Source: Deltaproteobacteria bacterium (GTDB lineage: Bacteria; Desulfobacterota; Desulfobacteria; Desulfobacterales; Desulfatibacillaceae). From it: 13,205 bases of DNA. The stretch's first letter is position 1; every line of letters begins with the position of its first letter. The DNA lies in contig JAKAGN010000027.1 of assembly GCA_021815525.1 (NCBI GenBank), positions 1-13,205 on the forward strand. The letters run 5' to 3'. The notes under the pieces are model-generated. The model was not told the origin of the DNA and searched no databases. It was given only the letters and a program-made list of their open reading frames with translations. Shown here one piece after another: positions 6,973 through 13,205 of this stretch. The position numbers and the translations under genes are program-made.

Positions 6973-7958
6973 TTGCGGGCCCCTTTCAGTATGGAGCCTG
7001 GCAGGCTATATTTGTAGAAGGTCCCGGCTGGATCGGGCAAAAAGGCCCGCCGCCCTTCAATTTCTCGTTCCAAATCCTCCTCGGAAAGCCCCCTCAAAGG
7101 CTCCACATCAAGTATTGAGCCAAGGGCCCCCACCATCTTCGCGCCCTGGTCGGAAACCCCGGCGGGGGGCCCGTAGCAGCCCGTGCATGGCATGTTGACC
7201 CTGGGGCATAGGCCGCCGCAGCCGCTCCGGGTGGCTATGCCCATGCACACGAGGCCCTGCTCCAGAAGGCAGCTTTCCGTATCCGGGACAATCTCCCAGG
7301 TCCTGAAAAAGCGCTTAAGCCTCTTGTCCTTCTTTGTGCGCGGGCACTCGTCGCAGACCGCGCAATCCCCCGCGCCGATCACCCCGCCCTTGGGTCCCAA
7401 GGGTTTCCCGGAGATGATGGCTTCCACGACGCTCCAAACGCGGCTTGGCTCGGGCGGGCAGCCCGGCAGAAAGTAATCCACCGCAACCACGTCTTTCAGG
7501 GTTTTGACCCTTTCGCAAAATTCGGGGATGCGAAGCCCGCCCTCCGGAACTCCGGTAAAAGCTTGGGGGATTGTTTTCATCTGGTTTTGGGTGGAGGGAT
7601 TATCCAGATAGACGGCCTTAAACAGGTCCTCGCGGCCCGACAGGTTGGCGAGCCCGGGGATCGAGCCCTCGCAGGCGCAGGCGCCGAAGGCCGCCAGCGT
7701 CTGCGATTTCGCCCTCAGAAGCCGCGCCATCTCCTCGTTCTCGGCGGTTCTTATGGCGCCGTTGAAAAAAGTGAGGGCAAGGCCGCCGTCCGGCATGGCC
7801 TCGATGTCCGCCTTCTTGGTGTCCAAAAGGCAGGGGCAGAACACGAAGTCGAAATTGGCCGCTATGTCCAAAATCTTTTCGTCAAGGTTCACCAGGGAAA
7901 TCTCGCAGCCCCCGCAGGAGGAGGCCCAGTACATGCCAAGTTTCGGCTTTTCCGCCAT
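6969..7958 (-). CDS. mvhG: [NiFe] hydrogenase small (gamma) subunit, Mvh type
   Basis: A 329-residue electron-transfer subunit. The ATG at 7958 is chosen because the family begins a few residues before the SSCGGCE motif and an AAGG lies about 10 bases upstream; the frame stays open for 40 codons further with no good ribosome site. The proximal [4Fe-4S] cluster should be bound by C15 and C18 (SCGGC), C94 or C96 (GACACEG) and C167 (LPGCPP). A second, cysteine-rich C-terminal part (C199-x2-C-x2-C, then further cysteines in SCLLEQGLVC, SGCGGLC and CTGC, about 226-265) holds ferredoxin-like clusters, as in MvhG and FrhG. There is no signal peptide, in line with a cytoplasmic enzyme. It opens the coupled block mvhG-mvhA-protease-hdrA-mvhD-tusA and lies 127 bases downstream of a cheW. 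Confidence 0.94.
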   Translation of the reverse strand: MAEKPKLGMYWASSCGGCEISLVNLDEKILDIAANFDFVFCPCLLDTKKADIEAMPDGGLALTFFNGAIRTAENEEMARLLRAKSQTLAAFGACACEGSIPGLANLSGREDLFKAVYLDNPSTQNQMKTIPQAFTGVPEGGLRIPEFCERVKTLKDVVAVDYFLPGCPPEPSRVWSVVEAIISGKPLGPKGGVIGAGDCAVCDECPRTKKDKRLKRFFRTWEIVPDTESCLLEQGLVCMGIATRSGCGGLCPRVNMPCTGCYGPPAGVSDQGAKMVGALGSILDVEPLRGLSEEDLEREIEGRRAFLPDPAGTFYKYSLPGSILKGARK

Positions 7959-7979
7959 GTGAGGAGCCTTATTCGGAAA

Positions 7980-8003
7980 GTGTTTGGAAGCTATCCCAAA
8001 AAC
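7980..8003. repeat. Imperfect inverted repeat ahead of mvhG
   Basis: Eight-base arms (GTGTTTGG at 7980-7987 and CCAAAAAC at 7996-8003) match at 7 of 8 positions around an 8-base centre, ending 22 bases upstream of the mvhG start. This could be an operator or a small leader hairpin controlling the hydrogenase block separately from the upstream cheW. No good -35/-10 pair is seen next to it, so the role is open. Confidence 0.35.
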
Positions 8004-8085
8004 AGGTTCCATAAAAACCGGATGGAGCCGGGCGCCAGTGGTCCGCCCGCGGGCCCCGGCCCTCGGGACCTTCCGCAAGCCTTTT

Positions 8086-8622
8086 TCAGCGTGCCGCCGC
8101 GCCGCTCTCGGCCGCTATTTTTTCCAGGATGCCGCCCGCGTCCAGAATGGCGACGCTTTGTCCGCCAAGCATGGTCTCGCCCGACACCACCCACTTCTTT
8201 TCCTTGTCGAGGGTGGAAATCGGGAGCTTTATGGAGCTTAGGGGAAAATCCCTCACGTCCTCTATGGCGTCCACCATGATGCCGGTGCGCAGGCCGTTCT
8301 TCTCGGCTATCAGGATACGGCCGTTTTGCGGCGCCTCGCCTTCCTCGGCAAGCCCCAGGAAGCGGTTGATGGAGATGACCGATTCTATGTCGCCCCTAAC
8401 GTTGATCACGCCAAGTATGAAGCCCGGGACCCCTGGAACGAAAAATATTCTGGTGTTGGGCAGAATTTCCTTTATGTACGAGCCGTTAAATGCGTAGCAG
8501 CCGCCGGAAAGGGAAAAAACAACGAGCTTCACCTTTTCTTCCTCGACGTCCACCACCTTCTCCCTGCCCCGAAGCCTCACGGCCTCCAGCATGAGAGCGC
8601 TGATTTTCGCTTCGTCAGCCAT
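8086..8622 (-). CDS. cheW: CheW-like chemotaxis adaptor protein
   Basis: A 178-residue protein from ATG 8622, with GGAGGG about 8 bases upstream. After a polar 30-residue N-terminus comes a complete CheW domain: LVVFSLSGGCYAF, IKEILPNTRIFFVPGVPGFILGVINVRG (the conserved Gly-Val-Ile-Asn-Val-Arg-Gly loop), the middle GLRTGIMVDAIEDV and the final GGQSVAILDAGGILEKI. CheW bridges chemoreceptors and the kinase CheA. It is the first gene of the minus-strand string and precedes the hydrogenase genes by 127 bases. Compared with the other CheW-like gene at 1842-2222 it is longer and keeps the usual motifs, so it is the more credible coupling protein. No cheA, cheR or cheY is seen in the window. Confidence 0.9.
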   Translation of the reverse strand: MADEAKISALMLEAVRLRGREKVVDVEEEKVKLVVFSLSGGCYAFNGSYIKEILPNTRIFFVPGVPGFILGVINVRGDIESVISINRFLGLAEEGEAPQNGRILIAEKNGLRTGIMVDAIEDVRDFPLSSIKLPISTLDKEKKWVVSGETMLGGQSVAILDAGGILEKIAAESGAAAR

Positions 8623-9056
8623 TTTCGAGCCCTCCGGTTTCCCCGCGCAAGCGTGGCTGGAGAGAGGCGGTCATGAATGTGCGATGAGTTTTGTCTTGGA
8701 ATAGAAGCGAAAACCCGGAACCTCTAAAAAAGCCGCCCCCAACGGCCTTGCGAAAATTCCGGTTCAAATTTTTATCAATTTATTTATTCTATCATATTTT
8801 TTCCCAAAGCGCCATAGCTATGTGCATTGGTTCCGGATAGGCCTCCGGCCGGCCCGTTTGCCCACCTTTGCCCGGGCTGCTTGAATCGAACCCATCAAAA
8901 TTTATATCTGTTATAACCTGTCAAAATACACCATTGGGGGATAAAATCCATAAGATAAAAGAGGACGGCCCGGCCCGGGGAGAACCGGAGCTGGGCAAAC
9001 AGCGGGATGGAATCTGGAGCGGGCGAAAAATCAATTTCGTGAAAAACCGGAAGCGC
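8623..9056. other. Intergenic leader region with AT-rich segments, no gene
   Basis: This 434-base stretch between the cheW start and the tRNA terminator has no convincing coding frame on either strand. Two AT-rich segments stand out (about 8761-8810 and 8891-8960). On the minus strand the second contains TTGACA at 8919-8924 followed 12 bases later by TATAAA, too close for a standard promoter, so the promoter of the cheW-hydrogenase string is not fixed. Between them lies GC-rich sequence with the inverted repeat CCGGA/TCCGG (8833-8848), GGCCGGCC (8847-8854) and a minus-strand tandem GGGCAAA (8857-8863 and 8867-8873). A perfect 10-base palindrome CATAGCTATG lies at 8813-8822. This reads as a 5' leader or regulatory region. 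Confidence 0.5.
8726..8749 (-). terminator. Terminator-like hairpin in the cheW leader (possible attenuator)
   Basis: Read on the minus strand, AAGGCCG and CGGCTTT pair over seven bases (one G-U) around a seven-base loop, TTGGGGG, and are followed by more T residues (six in a row in total). It lies about 105 bases upstream of the cheW start, so it would end or attenuate transcripts entering cheW and the hydrogenase genes. The stem is short, with only four G-C pairs, so it may be weak. Confidence 0.4.
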
Positions 9057-9092
9057 AAAAAAAGGGGAATCAAGCTAATCGCCTGATTCCCC
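9057..9092 (-). terminator. Intrinsic terminator downstream of tRNA-Arg
   Basis: On the minus strand a perfect nine-base stem, GGGGAATCA pairing with TGATTCCCC, closes an 11-base loop and is followed directly by seven T residues. It starts 11 bases after the CCA end of the tRNA gene, so it ends the tRNA transcript and insulates the cheW-hydrogenase leader from it. On the plus strand no T-run follows, so it should act in one direction only. Confidence 0.92.
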
Positions 9093-9103
9093 AGGATTCT
9101 CCG

Positions 9104-9180
9104 TGGCGCGCCCGGCAAGATTCGAACTTGCGACCTACGGATTCGTAGTCCGGCACTCTATCCAACTGAGCTACGGGCGC
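9104..9180 (-). tRNA. tRNA-Arg (anticodon ACG), CCA encoded
   Basis: A 77-base cloverleaf. The acceptor stem GCGCCCG pairs with CGGGCGC, the D arm is GCTC/GAGT, the anticodon loop is CTACGAA with ACG at positions 34-36, the variable loop is AGGTC, and the T arm is GCAAG-TTCGAAT-CTTGC. Discriminator G73 and an encoded CCA follow. A34 would be edited to inosine, letting it read CGU, CGC and CGA. The base of the anticodon stem, 27-43, is a C-U mismatch rather than a pair; the other four pairs are intact. It is transcribed away from dnaG and followed by a strong terminator. Confidence 0.97.
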
Positions 9181-9197
9181 GTAAAAAAACTTGGACT

Positions 9198-9226
9198 CCT
9201 TTATTGGCTTTGCCCGTCTTTGTCAA
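9198..9226 (-). promoter_or_regulatory. Likely promoter of tRNA-Arg
   Basis: On the minus strand a perfect TTGACA (9226-9221) is followed after 17 bases by TAAAGG (9203-9198), a weak -10. The predicted start near 9190 lies about 10 bases before the tRNA, a normal distance. The -35 lies within TTGTC-AA-GACAA, a short inverted repeat. Confidence 0.5.
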
Positions 9227-9255
9227 GACAATTAGAAGACGATTTTTTCTTCCGC

Positions 9256-9284
9256 TTGACACATCCTTTTTCTGTCCATATAAT
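9256..9284 (+). promoter_or_regulatory. Consensus sigma-70 promoter of dnaG-rpoD
   Basis: TTGACA at 9256-9261, a 17-base spacer, and TATAAT at 9279-9284: a perfect match to the housekeeping consensus in sequence and spacing. Transcription would start near 9291 and enter dnaG and then rpoD. It points away from the tRNA promoter, with 29 bases between the two -35 boxes. The leader to the dnaG start at 9544 would be about 250 bases. Confidence 0.85.
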
Positions 9285-9543
9285 TATTTGATTTGAATTG
9301 GGCTTCCTGCGCGAACCCATCGGCCGGGACCTTTCATGAAAGAGAAAGGACCGAGAAGGCTTTCCGATGAAACAAGCGCCTCCCGGGCCTCCAAGGGCCG
9401 GGATGACGCCGCGCGCCGCCCCATCAGGCTTGCGTGGAATGGCCAAAACGCCTTCCGGACGCAGGCCTGAAGTGTTTTTTGCGCATGACAAGCCGCTTCG
9501 GGCCCTTTTTCGAGGGCCGGAAGCGAAAGGAGCCGCGAAGGGC

Positions 9544-11292
9544 ATGGCCAAAGGAGACGATACCGTTTCCCGCATCCGCGACGCGGCCGACATCGTGGAG
9601 GTGGTCTCCGCCCGGGTGGCGCTCCGGCGGGCCGGACGGAACTTCGTGGGCCTGTGCCCCTTCCACGCGGAAAAAACGCCGTCCTTTTCGGTGAACCCGG
9701 CCCGGCGCTCCTTCCACTGCTTCGGGTGCGGCGAGGGCGGCGACGTCTTCGATTTTCTGATGAAGACCGAGAACCTCTCCTTTCCCGAGGCCCTGGCGAT
9801 TCTGGGCGAACGCTGCGGAATAAAGGTGGAGCGCTACTCCCCCGCGGCCGGCCGGAGCGCCCGCTCCGAGCGGGAGGCGGTCCTGGCGGCCAACCGCGAG
9901 GCCGCCGCCTTCTTCGCCGCGCGCCTCGCGGGGCCCGAGGGCGCAGCGGCCCGCGCCTACCTCGCGCGCCGCAAGATCGGCGGGCGGGCCGTCGAAGCCT
10001 TCGGCTTAGGTTACGCCCCCCCGGGCTGGCACAACGTGGACATGCATCTAAGGGCCAGGGGCGTATCCGCGGAGATCATGGAGAAGGCCGGGCTCACCAG
10101 CAAAAACGAGTCCGGAAAGACCTACGACCGCTTCCGGGACCGGCTGATGTTTCCCATAAGGGACCAGCGGGGCGAGGTCCTGGGCTTCGGGGGACGAACC
10201 CTCACGGACGATACGCCCAAGTATCTCAACTCCCCCCAGTCCCCGGTCTACGACAAGAAGCGCGTGCTCTACGGCATCCGGGAGGCCGCGACGGCCATCC
10301 GGAGCGAGGGGGCCGTCTTCGTGGTGGAAGGCTACGTGGACGTCATCTCCCTGTGGGAGGCCGGGGTGGAGAACGTGGCGGCGACCTGCGGCACCGCGCT
10401 TTCCCCGGAGCACGCGCGGCTTCTGAAGAACCTCGCCGGCCGCGTGGTGCTCGTGTTCGACGCCGACAAGGCCGGGGTGGCCGCCGCGGTCAGGAGCCTG
10501 CCCATCTTCACGGCCGAGCGCGCGGAGGCAAGGGTCCTGAGCCTTTCCGCCGGCCACGACCCTGACACCTTCGTCCACGCCCACGGGCCGGAGGCCTTCC
10601 GGGGCCTGGCGGAAAAATCCGTGGACCTCGTCCGCTTCATCATGGACGAGTCCATAGCAAGGAACGGGCTTTCGGTTACGGGCCGGACGCGGGTGGTGGA
10701 GGAGCTGAAGGCGCCGCTGGCCGCGATTTCGGACCCCGTGGCCCGCTCCCTTTACGTACGCGGCCTGGCCCAGGCCATCGGGGTGGACGAGATCGCGGTG
10801 CTCTCCCACGTGCGGGAGGCCGCAGGTCCCCCTAACCCGCGGGAAGCCGCGGCCCCCGCCGCTCCGCCGGCCGGAGGAAGCGGCAACCCCTTGGAGCGGC
10901 GCATCATCGAGACCATGCTGGTCTCCACCGAGTTTTTGGAGGAGATCCGCTGCTCCGCGTTTCTGGAGGACTTCGAAAGCGAGACCCTTAAAACCATAGG
11001 GCTGGAGCTTTTGAAGCTCGGTCCCGAGGCGGCCCGGGCCGACCTCATGTCCCTTTTCGAGCGGGCCGAGGACCGCTGCCTGGTGGCCGGGCTTTTCGCC
11101 CAGAGCGTCCCGGCGGACCCGGCCGGATGCCGCCAGCTCCTGACCCAGTTTGAAACCGTACGCCTGCGGAGACGCCAGCGGGAGCTCACCCTGGCCCTTG
11201 CCAAGGCCAGCGAGGCGGGCGACGAGGAGGCCCTGGCCTGCCTCCTGTCTGAAAAATCGAGGCTCGCGGCGGGCATCCGCTACCGGGAATGA
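9544..11292 (+). CDS. dnaG: DNA primase DnaG
   Basis: A 582-residue primase that makes RNA primers at the replication fork. The N-terminal zinc domain has C38, H41, C59 and C62 (in CPFH and CFGC). The RNA-polymerase core includes FPIRDQRGEVLGFGGR and the TOPRIM residues E262 (VVEGYVDV) and D306/D308 (FDADKAG), which bind catalytic metal. A less conserved C-terminal part, from about 430, should contain the DnaB-helicase-binding domain. The ATG at 9544 is chosen because the family starts a few residues before IRDAADIVEVV. An in-frame ATG at 9367 with AGAAGG seven bases upstream would add 59 residues rich in Pro, Arg and Gly that resemble no primase domain I know. A consensus promoter lies upstream, and rpoD follows after 70 bases. 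Confidence 0.95.
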   Translation: MAKGDDTVSRIRDAADIVEVVSARVALRRAGRNFVGLCPFHAEKTPSFSVNPARRSFHCFGCGEGGDVFDFLMKTENLSFPEALAILGERCGIKVERYSPAAGRSARSEREAVLAANREAAAFFAARLAGPEGAAARAYLARRKIGGRAVEAFGLGYAPPGWHNVDMHLRARGVSAEIMEKAGLTSKNESGKTYDRFRDRLMFPIRDQRGEVLGFGGRTLTDDTPKYLNSPQSPVYDKKRVLYGIREAATAIRSEGAVFVVEGYVDVISLWEAGVENVAATCGTALSPEHARLLKNLAGRVVLVFDADKAGVAAAVRSLPIFTAERAEARVLSLSAGHDPDTFVHAHGPEAFRGLAEKSVDLVRFIMDESIARNGLSVTGRTRVVEELKAPLAAISDPVARSLYVRGLAQAIGVDEIAVLSHVREAAGPPNPREAAAPAAPPAGGSGNPLERRIIETMLVSTEFLEEIRCSAFLEDFESETLKTIGLELLKLGPEAARADLMSLFERAEDRCLVAGLFAQSVPADPAGCRQLLTQFETVRLRRRQRELTLALAKASEAGDEEALACLLSEKSRLAAGIRYRE

Positions 11293-11362
11293 TCATCCGC
11301 GCGTGAATGCCGCGCGCCGTAAGTCAAAGGCTCAACAACCGTATCCTTCAAGAGGTACGCAC

Positions 11363-13132
11363 ATGGCGAAAGACCAGAACAAGAAGCCCGACTCCGAGGC
11401 CAAGCCGGCCGAGCTGGAGGAGCTGATCTCCAAAGGGAAGAAGCAGGGCTACCTCACCTACGACGACCTTAACGAGGCCCTGCCGGAGGACATGGTCTCC
11501 TCCGACCAGATCGACGAGACCCTCATGATGTTCGACGAGCTGGACATCGAGGTGCTGGACGGCAAGCGGGTCAACGTGGTGGAAACCGCCAAGGCCCCGG
11601 AGGACGAGAAGATCCTGGACGAGGACGCCCGGGACACCCTGGACCTGGGAGGCAGCGCCGACCCGGTGAAGCTCTACCTCCGCGAGATGGGCATGGTATC
11701 GCTCCTGTCGCGTGAGGGCGAGATCGACATAGCGAAAAAGATCGAGGAGGGCGAGCAGGAGGTCTTAAAGGCGCTCCTCGAAACCACCATGGGGGTGGAG
11801 CACTTAATCGCCCTGGGGGATGGCCTCGTGGCCCAGAGCCTTCGCATGAAGGACCTCTTCCGCGACGTGGACGAGGGCGAGGGCTTCCAGGAGGAGCCCG
11901 AAAAGCTCGAAAAGATCGCCGCGGTCATAACCGAGATGAAGAGCCTCCATGAGGAGAACCAGGCCCTGCGGGAAAAGCTCTTCACCGCCGGGGCCGAGCT
12001 TTCCGCCGAGGAGCGCCGCCGGATGCGGCGCTCCATAAACCGCAGGAACCGGCGGGTGTTCGCCATACTCAAGGACTGGCGCCTGGAAAACCGCATCGTG
12101 GCTGACCTGGAGGAGCGGATATACAACGAGATCGGCTGGTTCGAGGACATGCACGCCAAGCTCACCATGTGCGCCGATCACCTGGGCATGAACGTGATGG
12201 ACCTCCGGGCCGCCTGCGAGAACGAGGACGAGGCCTGCCGCAAGGCCGCGCTCGTGTGCGGCATGAACGAGGAGGCCATCCGCGAGCACCTGGCCCTGGT
12301 GCGCGAGGTGCAGATGTTCATCAGGGAGCGGGAGTGCCTCCTTAAGGCCAACATCCTGGGCTTGAAAAGGGTGCGCGCCTGCGTGGAGACCGGCAGGGCC
12401 AAGGCCAAGGACGCCAAGGCCGAGCTTATCCGCGCCAACTTGAGGCTCGTGGTCTCCATCGCCAAGAAGTACACCAACCGGGGCCTCCAGTTCCTGGACC
12501 TGATCCAGGAAGGCAACATAGGCCTCATGAAGGCCGTGGACAAGTTCGAATACAGAAGGGGCTATAAGTTCTCCACCTACGCCACCTGGTGGATAAGGCA
12601 GGCCATCACCCGCGCCATCGCGGACCAGGCCCGCACCATCCGCATCCCGGTCCACATGATCGAGACCATCAACAAGCTCATCCGCACCTCCCGCTACCTG
12701 GTGCAGGAGCTGGGCCGCGAGCCCACCCCTGAGGAAATCGCCGAGAAGATGGAGTTTCCTCTGGAGAAGGTCAGGCGGGTCCTTAAAATCGCCAAGGAGC
12801 CCATCAGCCTTGAAACCCCCATCGGCGAGGAGGAGGACAGCCACCTGGGGGACTTCATCGAGGACAAGAAGTTCCTCCTCCCCTCCGAGGCGGCCATCAG
12901 CATCAACCTCGCCGAGCAGACCCGGAAGGTCCTGGCCACCCTGACCCCACGCGAGGAGAAGGTGCTTAGGATGCGCTTCGGCATAGGCGAGAAGGCCGAC
13001 CACACCCTGGAGGAGGTGGGCAAGGACTTCCAGGTGACCCGCGAGCGCATACGCCAGATCGAGGCCAAGGCCCTGCGGAAGCTCCGGCACCCCTCGCGGA
13101 GCCAGAAGCTCAAGAGCTTCATCGAAAACTGA
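11363..13132 (+). CDS. rpoD: RNA polymerase primary sigma factor RpoD (sigma-70)
   Basis: A 589-residue housekeeping sigma factor from ATG 11363, with AGAGGT seven bases upstream; a longer in-frame start inside dnaG has unlike composition and no family match. Region 1.1 spans about residues 15-65 (LISKGKKQGYLTYDDLNEAL). Region 1.2 starts near D100 (DPVKLYLREMG). A long non-conserved insert runs from about 130 to 340. Region 2 (LRLVVSIAKKYTNRG, then FSTYATWWIRQAI and RTIRIPVHM) covers about 355-435 and reads the -10 box. Region 3 follows. Region 4 (LTPREEKVLRMRFG and the helix-turn-helix with VTRERIRQIEAKALRKLRHP) covers about 525-580 and reads the -35 box. It is the second gene after dnaG, the conserved arrangement of the macromolecular-synthesis operon; rpsU is not upstream. 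The perfect TTGACA/TATAAT ahead of dnaG suggests that this sigma drives its own operon. Confidence 0.97.
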   Translation: MAKDQNKKPDSEAKPAELEELISKGKKQGYLTYDDLNEALPEDMVSSDQIDETLMMFDELDIEVLDGKRVNVVETAKAPEDEKILDEDARDTLDLGGSADPVKLYLREMGMVSLLSREGEIDIAKKIEEGEQEVLKALLETTMGVEHLIALGDGLVAQSLRMKDLFRDVDEGEGFQEEPEKLEKIAAVITEMKSLHEENQALREKLFTAGAELSAEERRRMRRSINRRNRRVFAILKDWRLENRIVADLEERIYNEIGWFEDMHAKLTMCADHLGMNVMDLRAACENEDEACRKAALVCGMNEEAIREHLALVREVQMFIRERECLLKANILGLKRVRACVETGRAKAKDAKAELIRANLRLVVSIAKKYTNRGLQFLDLIQEGNIGLMKAVDKFEYRRGYKFSTYATWWIRQAITRAIADQARTIRIPVHMIETINKLIRTSRYLVQELGREPTPEEIAEKMEFPLEKVRRVLKIAKEPISLETPIGEEEDSHLGDFIEDKKFLLPSEAAISINLAEQTRKVLATLTPREEKVLRMRFGIGEKADHTLEEVGKDFQVTRERIRQIEAKALRKLRHPSRSQKLKSFIEN

Positions 13133-13205
13133 CAAGATGGGAAAGGATTCGCTGGGGGGGGTGCGGCAGGGGCAGGCTGTGAAAATACATTCGCTGGCGT
13201 GCGAC

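Noticed and set aside
8883..8892. Minus-strand GGTTCGATTC resembling a tRNA T-arm, considered as a tRNA remnant or attachment site
   Set aside because: The flanking bases do not form a T-stem, and no duplicate of the tRNA-Arg 3' end, integrase or island boundary is present.
8821..8895. Cyclic-di-GMP-I riboswitch
   Set aside because: Only short GCAAA-like words agree; their order and spacing differ from the consensus, so I keep it only as an unexplained structured leader.
8868..9086. Plus-strand 72-codon frame in the leader region
   Set aside because: It runs into the tRNA terminator hairpin, lacks a convincing ribosome site and has a basic composition with no recognisable motif.
9103..9291. 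Plus-strand 62-codon frame beginning MARPARFELATYG
   Set aside because: It is the antisense of the tRNA-Arg gene, a well-known source of false small-protein calls.
11804..13135. Long minus-strand open frame (443 codons) opposite rpoD
   Set aside because: Antisense shadow of the conserved sigma-70 gene with biased, low-complexity composition.

Overview
The window looks like a chromosomal segment from a GC-rich anaerobe, most likely a sulfate-reducing or syntrophic member of the Desulfobacterota (former Deltaproteobacteria). This rests on an Mvh-type cytoplasmic [NiFe] hydrogenase linked to a bacterial HdrA, a TusA-family protein in the same gene string, a chemotaxis set, and a dnaG-rpoD pair. 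The assignment is an inference; no rRNA or other taxonomic marker is present.

Positions 1 to 8622, all on the minus strand, hold ten genes. In transcription order they are a full-length cheW, mvhG (hydrogenase small subunit), mvhA (large subunit), a hydrogenase maturation endopeptidase, hdrA, mvhD, tusA, a short divergent cheW-like gene, a methyl-accepting chemotaxis protein, and cheB (cut by the left edge). From mvhG to tusA every gene overlaps the next (GTGA, GTGA, ATGA, 8 nt and 20 nt), so these six look like one translationally coupled block. Gaps of 127, 145, 68 and 102 bases separate the chemotaxis genes at either end. The hydrogenase/HdrA block is therefore flanked by chemotaxis genes on the same strand, which suggests, but does not prove, a link between hydrogen or redox metabolism and taxis or signalling.

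Positions 8623 to 9300 are regulatory and RNA territory: an AT-rich leader with a terminator-like hairpin ahead of cheW, an intrinsic terminator, a tRNA-Arg(ACG) gene on the minus strand, and two divergent promoters. One of them is a perfect TTGACA-17-TATAAT pointing rightward.

Positions 9544 to 13132, on the plus strand, hold dnaG (primase) and rpoD (primary sigma factor), the core of the classical macromolecular-synthesis operon without rpsU.

Biochemically, MvhA and MvhG would oxidise or evolve H2, MvhD would pass electrons to the FAD of HdrA, and HdrA would bifurcate or confurcate electrons between ferredoxin and a second partner. The usual HdrB and HdrC subunits are not in the window, so the high-potential partner is unknown. 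The coupled tusA makes a persulfide-linked partner an attractive hypothesis.
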